Below are positions 58,345 to 64,000 of a DNA stretch of 64,000 nt, one piece after another. How positions within the stretch are numbered: position 1 is the first letter of the stretch; each line of letters starts with the position of its first letter. The translations under genes and the position numbers were made by a program. The stretch covers positions 123,015,590 through 123,079,589 of the forward strand of contig NC_061116.1 of the NCBI RefSeq assembly GCF_002878395.1. The letters are read 5' to 3'. This DNA is from Capsicum annuum (taxonomy: Eukaryota > Streptophyta > Magnoliopsida > Solanales > Solanaceae). The notes beneath the pieces were generated by a model. The model was given only the letters and a program-made list of their open reading frames with translations, ran no database searches and was not told the DNA's origin.

Positions 58345-58925
58345 AAAATTGATATTATATATGTAGGAGGTCCAAGAATAAATTCATCAAAAAAATTTAG
58401 AGGTCTTATAACTAATGATCCTCTTGTCATGCCTATTTGTGTATCTACCTCCATAGAAGACTTTTTAGGGGTGGATCCGATGCACCAATCTTGTGTTGTG
58501 ACCTTCGCGGGCAATGATACTTGGGTATATCTGATTATTTTAGATATGGTAGATTTTGATGACATCTTGGGTATGGATTGGTTAGCTCCCTATCTTGTTA
58601 TTCTAGATAGTTATGCTAAGACCATGACTTTAGCTTTATTATGTGCCAAGGATAGCTTTGAAGGGTGCGCTTCATTCGGGTCCTAAGAGAGTTATATCCT
58701 TTCTTCGAACTCATTTCTTGGTAGAGAGAGAATGTTTGTCTTATTTGGCCCATATTCGTAATACCGATGTTGATGCACCACCTTCTTTGGATTTTGTCTA
58801 TATTGTTTATGAGTTCAAGGAATTCTTCCCTATGGATTTTTTGGGTATGCCTTCAGAATATAATATTTTTTCTTCTATTGATGTTGAGTCATGCACCAAG
58901 CCCATCTCTTTTCTTTCTTACTGAA
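58345..58925 (+). pseudogene. Element I: aspartic protease and linker
   Basis: MPICVSTSIEDFLGVDPMHQ, then LIILDMVDFDDILGMDWLAP and VILDSYAKTMTLAL. This is the second half of the protease. The active-site DSG segment would lie left of 58345 and is gone. The linker includes a decayed FPMDFLGMPSEYNIF. Confidence 0.8.
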
Positions 58926-59640
58926 TGGCCCCAGTAGAGTAGCAAGATTTATTAGATACAGGATTTATCTGGCCTAGTATATGACCCTGCGGTGCATCTA
59001 TCTTGTTTGTGAAGAAAAAAATGGGTCAATGCATATGTGTATTGATTATCAGTAGTTGAACAAGGTGACAGTCAAGAATAAGTATCCTTTTCCTTATATT
59101 GATGATTTATTCGATCAGCTTTAAGATTCTTTTGTGTTTTTAAAGATTGATTTGAGGTCTGGGTATCACTAGTTGAGGATTAGAGATTTAAATATTTTAA
59201 AGATAGATTTTTGGACTCGATACGATCATTATAAGTTCTTAGTCATGTTCTTTGAATTAACCAATGCCCCAACCATATTCATGGAGTTAATGAATTGGCC
59301 GTTTTGATAGTATCTTGACTCCTTTATCATTGTATTAATTGATGATATCTTGGCTAACTTCAAGAGTGACTTTGATCATAAGGAGAATTTGCAAATTTTA
59401 CTTTAGAGATTGAGATATGAGAAGTTGTATGCTAAATTCTCTAAGTTTGAGTTATGATTGGAATTTATATCTTTCTTGGCTCATGTTGTGACAAAGAATG
59501 GTATCATTGTTGATCTATCCAAGATTATAGCAGTTCGTGATTGGTCTAGGCCTACCTCTCCAACTGAAATTCAAAGTTTTATTGGTTTAGCAGGCTACTA
59601 TAAATACTTATTTAAGGTTTTTCATCTACTGAAGATCCTT
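58926..59640 (+). pseudogene. Element I: reverse transcriptase
   Basis: Read across frames: LLDTGFIWPSI, SILFVKKKMGQ, LIDDILA (59338-59355), and later MEFISFLAHVVTKNGIIVDL and SFIGLAGYYKYLFK (59458-59620). Stops interrupt every 20-40 codons. Confidence 0.8.
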
Positions 59641-60110
59641 TAACCAAGTTGACTCAGAATAAGATTCCTTTTTAATGGTCCTATGCTTGTGAGGCAAGAT
59701 TTCAAAAGCTCACAAATTTATTGACCTCAAGTCCTATCTTGAACTTGCCCAGGTTATCTTCTATATTACTTCAAGTGTTATTAGATATTATGTTGATGCA
59801 GGAGGGTAAGGTGATTATTTATGCTTCTCATCAATTACATCCCCATGAGAAGAATTACCCTACCCATGATTTAGAGTTGTGTGATGTTGTCTTTGTTTTG
59901 AAGTTATAGAGGTACTATTTGTATGGATTCCATTGTAAGATCTTCTCGAATTACCATAGCCTTTAGTATCTCTTTATCTAGTGGGATTTTAACAGGAGAT
60001 AGCATTGTTGGCTTGAGTTGCTTAAGGATTATGATCTAACTATTCTCTATCATCTGGGCAAAGCGAATGTGGTTACAGATGCCTAGATCCAAAAGTCAAC
60101 CAGTATGGAT
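59641..60110 (+). pseudogene. Element I: RNase H
   Basis: [30 protein letters not shown]-like sequence near 60050, and decayed remnants of the remaining motifs. The first Asp region (YCDAS) is shifted at 59770-59790. Confidence 0.75.
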
Positions 60111-61000
60111 AGCTTAGCCCATCTTTTAAGGATTGGAGGCCAATTTTATGTGCTAAGAGTGGGAGATTAGGTGAAATTGATTTTAGAGGAGGCTCATTAT
60201 TCTTGGTACTCCATTCATTTAGGAGTGACAAAAATGTATCATGATTTGAGATAGCACTACTAATGGGGTAGTATAAGGAAGGATGTAGTAGACTTTGTAG
60301 CTTGTTGCCTAGGTTGTCAACAGGTGAAGGCCAAGCATTTGAGGCCTGGTGGTTTGCTTCAGAGGTTACCCATTCCTGAGTGGAAGTGGTAACATATCAC
60401 TATGGTCTTCGTGACTAGGTTACCTCGTACTTCTCATGGTTCTACAGTGTTTGCATTATTATGGATTGGTTGACCAAATCTACTCCTTTTATCCCTATTC
60501 AGGTGAGTATTGAGAGGTTGGATCATATTTATGTTCTTGAGATAATTCATCTCCATGGTTTACCAATGTCTATTATCTCAGTTAGAGGCTCAGTTTTCAC
60601 ATCTAACTTCTGTAAGGCATTTTAAGAGGAGCTGGGTACCCAAGATGATCTTAGCACAGCTTTTCACCCCTAGACTAATTGTCAGTTAGACCTTACTATT
60701 CAGGTTTCGAATTATATGCTCCGCATTTATGTTATTGGCTTCAGAGGTCAGTGAGAGCAGTATTTAACCTTGGTGGAGTTTACCTATAATAATAGCTATC
60801 ATTCCAGTATTGATATGGCACCATTTGAGGGTTTGTACAGTAGGCATTGTCGCTCTCCGATTGGTTGATTGATGTTTTTAAGATTATACCTAGAGGTACA
60901 AACTTACTTCATAAGTCTTTGGATAAGGTTCGGGTTATTCAAGATAGATTTTGAGTCGCTTAGAGTAGGTAAAAGTTCTATTTGGATCGTAGACTTTGTA
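60111..61000 (+). pseudogene. Element I: integrase
   Basis: The zinc part is near 60280-60330 (VACCLGCQQVKAKHLRPGGL by frame). The core shows DWLTKSTPFIPIQVSIERLD, IIHLHGLPMSIISVRGSVFT and YNNSYHSSIDMAPFEGLYS. SDRG has become SVRG and QSER has become QLDL, so two of the three catalytic residues are lost. Confidence 0.8.
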
Positions 61001-61491
61001 CCTTAGATTTAGTGTTGATGATTAAGTCTTCCTTCCTATTTTGCCCGTGAAGGGTGTGATGAGGTTTGGGAAGAGGGGCAAGCTTAGCCCCAAGTATATT
61101 GGACCATTTGATATTCTTCGGACTATTAGGGATGTAGCCTATGAGTTAGAATTTCCCCTTGATTTATTAGTTGTTCATCCAATTTTTCATGTATTCATGT
61201 TATGGAGTTATATTCCATATGAGTTTGATGTCATTTGTTGGGACACAGTGTAATTAGATGAGAGGTTGTCCTTTGTTGAGGATCCAGTCTACATTTTAGC
61301 TCAGGATGTTAGGAAGATGTGTTCTAGAGATATTCTGATAGTTAAGGTCCAGTAGAGACACCGTCCTATAGATGAGTCTGCTTGGGAAGTCGAGTCTGAC
61401 ATGTGTAGTATTTATCCCTAACTTTTTACAGATTCAGGTATTTTTCTTTGCCTTTAGTTTGAGGATGAATAAGATTCTTAATGGTGGATAT
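61001..61491 (+). pseudogene. Element I: integrase C-terminus/chromodomain-like tail and polypurine tract
   Basis: MPVKGVMRFGKRGKLSPKYI, GPFDILRTIRDVAYELEFPL, then HPIFHVFMLWSYIPYE, with decayed chromodomain words (VQ-RHRPIDESAWEVES) near 61350-61400. The tail ends gaggatgaataag and taatggtggatat before the LTR. Confidence 0.8.
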
Positions 61492-62027
61492 TATAAGGAC
61501 TTGATTATCTGAATTTTCTATTTTTATGTATTTTAACTATTTTACCCATCCCCGTGGTTGCTATGTGATTTTTTCAAGGTGTGGGGTAGTTGGCATAGTT
61601 CCAAGGTGATTCAGAACAGTTTGAGCGCGTTTGTGGTTTTTAGAGGTTAAAAAGGCCTAAGGGTTGACTTTGGTCAATATTTGTTGTTTTTTGTGTCGGA
61701 TGGCAAAACGGACTGCACTAGCAGATCCAAAACATCGATTTTGGATTTGTAGCATAATTGTTGTTATTTTATGGTTTTTGAATCTCATTTTGTCCCTTGA
61801 TTCAAAAAATTGTGAAATTGGATCTAGGGAATCAATTTTGTGAAAATAATGTTTTTCAAAAATCTGATGTTGTCACTGAGTCCGAAACATTAAATTTAGT
61901 CTAGTAGTATATTTTGTTTGGCTGTACGGGCTACCGAATGAATTTTGAGGGCTTGATCCACAACTTTGCATTTTTAGCGAAGTTGTTGGTGCACCAAAAA
62001 TCTGGGGCAGCCTCTTTAGGAGCGATG

Positions 62028-62236
62028 GGACTACTAAATTGTTAGCCGCTTTAGCTTCCTAAGCGTTGCTAATCGGAGGGCAGATAAGCAGTCAAGTATC
62101 ACTAAAGCAAACCCTGATCGCTTTAGCAAGAGGGGATTCTTGTCGGTCAAACCTTATAGGGACGGACAGCTTTAGCGGTCAACCCATGCTAAATGGTGAC
62201 TTATTAAATGGTTAATTGACTGCTTTAGCAGTCAGT
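62028..62236 (+). repeat. U3 short-word cluster (CTTTAGCGGTCA type)
   Basis: Words ttagccgctttagc, gcagtcaagtatcactaaagc, gatcgctttagcaag, cagctttagcggtcaac and gactgctttagcagtcag (the last a near-perfect inverted repeat). The cluster ends ~10 bases before the TATA box. Confidence 0.75.
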
Positions 62237-62246
62237 GCCGGGTCAG

Positions 62247-62254
62247 TATAAAAA
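62247..62254 (+). promoter_or_regulatory. LTR TATA box (element I)
   Basis: TATAAAAA about 755 bases into the LTR, directly after the word cluster. Confidence 0.65.
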
Positions 62255-63660
62255 TATCCTTTCTCAATTTTTCTTTGTTTTTTGAGACTTTGAGCTTCGA
62301 TTTGAGCAGATTTTAGATGATTTCTTCCATTTTCGACCTTGGATGAGCTCCAAATCATTATTTCAGTTATCTTTCTTCGATTCGTATCATCTAAAACTCG
62401 TTAAAATATGATTTCAAAAGTGGAATTTGGTGATTTTGGCTCGAAACCCCTAAAATGGTTTTTCTTAAATTTAAACCTCGTTTTAACCCATTTTCACTTG
62501 AATGTTCTCCTATGGCATCCTTTAATCATGGGTAATGTGTTTATGAATAAAAATTCTGGTATACTCTTTTGTTTTGATAACCTATTTTGGGGGTCCGTTT
62601 TGACCCTAATTTAAAAATAAGAAATATGGGTATCGTTGGATTCCTTTTGATGCGTAATACTATATTTGTATGTTTTAGTTGATTTTGAGGCTATTTGAGA
62701 AGAGAAAAGCTCCATGTGAAGGATTTTAGGATTAGATTTCACCATCACGAGGTAGATTATGGCTTAACTTTCTTTAGACTAGGGTGATAGTTATTATTTA
62801 TATAAAAGCATGCCATGGTATGGTTAATAACAGTGTAAATAATATTATAATTATTGTGTGCCCTTGTGGGGGCTTATGTTGTTGTTATCGGTTATCTGTG
62901 ATGATAGTTGCTATGTGTGGCCTATATGGGGGTCTTATCTGATATTCTGTTAGCCTTATGTATGCATGTGTTCCTTCATGATAGAAATGCCTAAGTTGGG
63001 GTTAATGTGATATTAATGATATCTTACTTGCATATTTCACTCTAATGGCACTTGACTTATATTGAATCATGGATGGTTCACTTATTCAATGGATTTTGAG
63101 CTAAGGTTCGTGTATATTGTATGGATTTGGGATGTTCATAGTGGTTTAGTTATATGAGTTACGTCCTCATATCATACATACATTCATGAGACATTAGTAC
63201 TGTTGTGGAAATACTGATTTTTTATAGAAATGAGAAATTTTTACAAAACCCTCTATCATAGCACACGAGTCGGATAAGAGATATGGATATTGAGATTAAG
63301 ATTCAGTATTGAGATAGTATAAAGGTTGGAAATCACCATGGTCCTACCTGGAAGCACTGAGGCTCGGTAGATGTATACGGAGGTTTACGATCTCGATCAT
63401 ATCACACCATTATCATTATCACCCTCATTGTATTTCATCTATTTATACATCTTTGATGTTGTGCATCTATATTTTATCAGTCGTATGTCTATTCTATTTC
63501 ATTTACATACCTATTTCCCGTTTATCTGCTATATTTAGAACTATTAGTGGAGATGGTGTGAGCTACTGTTTGGGACATTTTCTACTTGCAAGTGACATGA
63601 TTATAGTGTGTATTTGTATACCTTATTTTGTACTTTACTAAGTCGGCCTATGATACCTAC

Positions 63661-63683
63661 TGAGTACAAGTGGACCGTACTCA
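63661..63683. repeat. LTR stem-loop 1 variant, element I
   Basis: TGAGTAC, a 9-nt loop, GTACTCA: a perfect 7-bp stem. Relative to TCAGTAC/GTACTGA in B and the solo LTR, one C-G pair is G-C. Confidence 0.6.
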
Positions 63684-64000
63684 TCCCTACTATGCCCTTT
63701 CGATGCAGATTCAGGTATAAGTGCATCGCGCGGTAGCTGAGTCAGGCGTTGATTTGATATATTCGCGGTAGTGGACGCTCCCAGCCTTATCCTAGTTAGT
63801 TTATGTTTTATTTTGTATTCAGAGACAGACTGGTGGCTTCTTTTTAGATTTTCGATTCTATTTTTAGACTTTGAGTTGTAATGTAGATTGTTCTTACACG
63901 GTAATAATAGGTTTTGGGATGGTTTATGATATTATTGTTATTCATTCTCCAACTATTATTGTGCATGTATCGTTCGACTTTGTACTAGAAGTCTCACCTT

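Larger units (their letters stand above)
58340..64000 (+). mobile_element. Element I: chromovirus-type Ty3 element, 5' truncated, 3' LTR running off the window
   Basis: Plus strand: protease, RT, RNase H, integrase, C-terminal tail, polypurine tract, LTR. It starts inside the protease beside the truncated gag of H, so the two old elements meet head to head. Stops are very frequent. Confidence 0.85.
61492..64000 (+). mobile_element. Element I 3' LTR (at least 2.5 kb, incomplete)
   Basis: Begins TATAAGGACTTGATTATC. It contains a word cluster, a TATA box and a dyad matching stem-loop 1. No LTR terminus is seen before 64000. No coding sequence is credible in it. Confidence 0.8.

Noticed and set aside
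62408..62614. 68-residue frame after the TATA box in LTR I
   Set aside because: No motif and inside an LTR; likely chance.

Overview
This window is intergenic plant heterochromatin made almost entirely of nested, decayed retrotransposons. I see no intact host gene, tRNA, rRNA or CRISPR array. It is a eudicot nuclear sequence. The long-LTR Del/Tekay-like chromoviruses primed by initiator Met-tRNA, the Athila-like elements primed by Asp-tRNA, and an L1-type LINE ending in RNase H suggest an asterid, most likely Solanaceae. I cannot name the genus. Every coding region carries stops or frameshifts, so all are annotated as pseudogenes.

Layout. 1-4834: the gag-protease end of a minus-strand Del/Tekay-like element (A) and its 2.5 kb LTR. 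4835-6494: unassigned sequence ending in the 3' tail of a plus-strand Ty3 element. 6495-~7785: the LTR of that element. ~7790-15540: a plus-strand LINE (ORF1, endonuclease, RT, zinc region, RNase H) split at its zinc domain by a 2.6 kb solo Del/Tekay LTR (11882-14498). 15607-21527: minus-strand element B (LTR, gag, PR, RT, RH; integrase lost), whose LTR cuts into the gag of Athila-like element E. 21528-33896: plus-strand Athila-like tandem: E coding region, an LTR, then an Asp-tRNA primer site and a non-autonomous internal region (F) with a small zinc-knuckle protein, then a different LTR. 33897-46171: minus-strand Del/Tekay-like tandem: D (nearly complete), one LTR shared with the next unit, then C. 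46172-~58325: older minus-strand element H, split in its integrase by G (47544-55109), a complete-ended Athila-like element encoding only gag and protease. ~58340-64000: plus-strand element I (PR to chromodomain region) and most of its 3' LTR, head-to-head with H.

Relative order. H is older than both G and D, which sit inside it. C predates E/F, E predates B, and the LINE predates the solo LTR. The pieces are connected only as parasites nested in parasites, with the usual plant outcomes: a solo LTR, shared-LTR tandems, internal LTR deletion and truncation.

The most interesting signals are non-coding. (1) LTRs of several unrelated families carry, just upstream of their TATA-like box, a cluster of short, CpG-bearing, family-specific word repeats. 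(2) Two small stem-loops in the Del/Tekay-like LTRs are kept by paired changes between copies; one of them also recurs, with a swapped base pair, in element I. (3) Two independent LTR-internal-LTR-internal tandems occur, one with mismatched LTRs. (4) Two different non-autonomous Athila-like forms share a 3' region.
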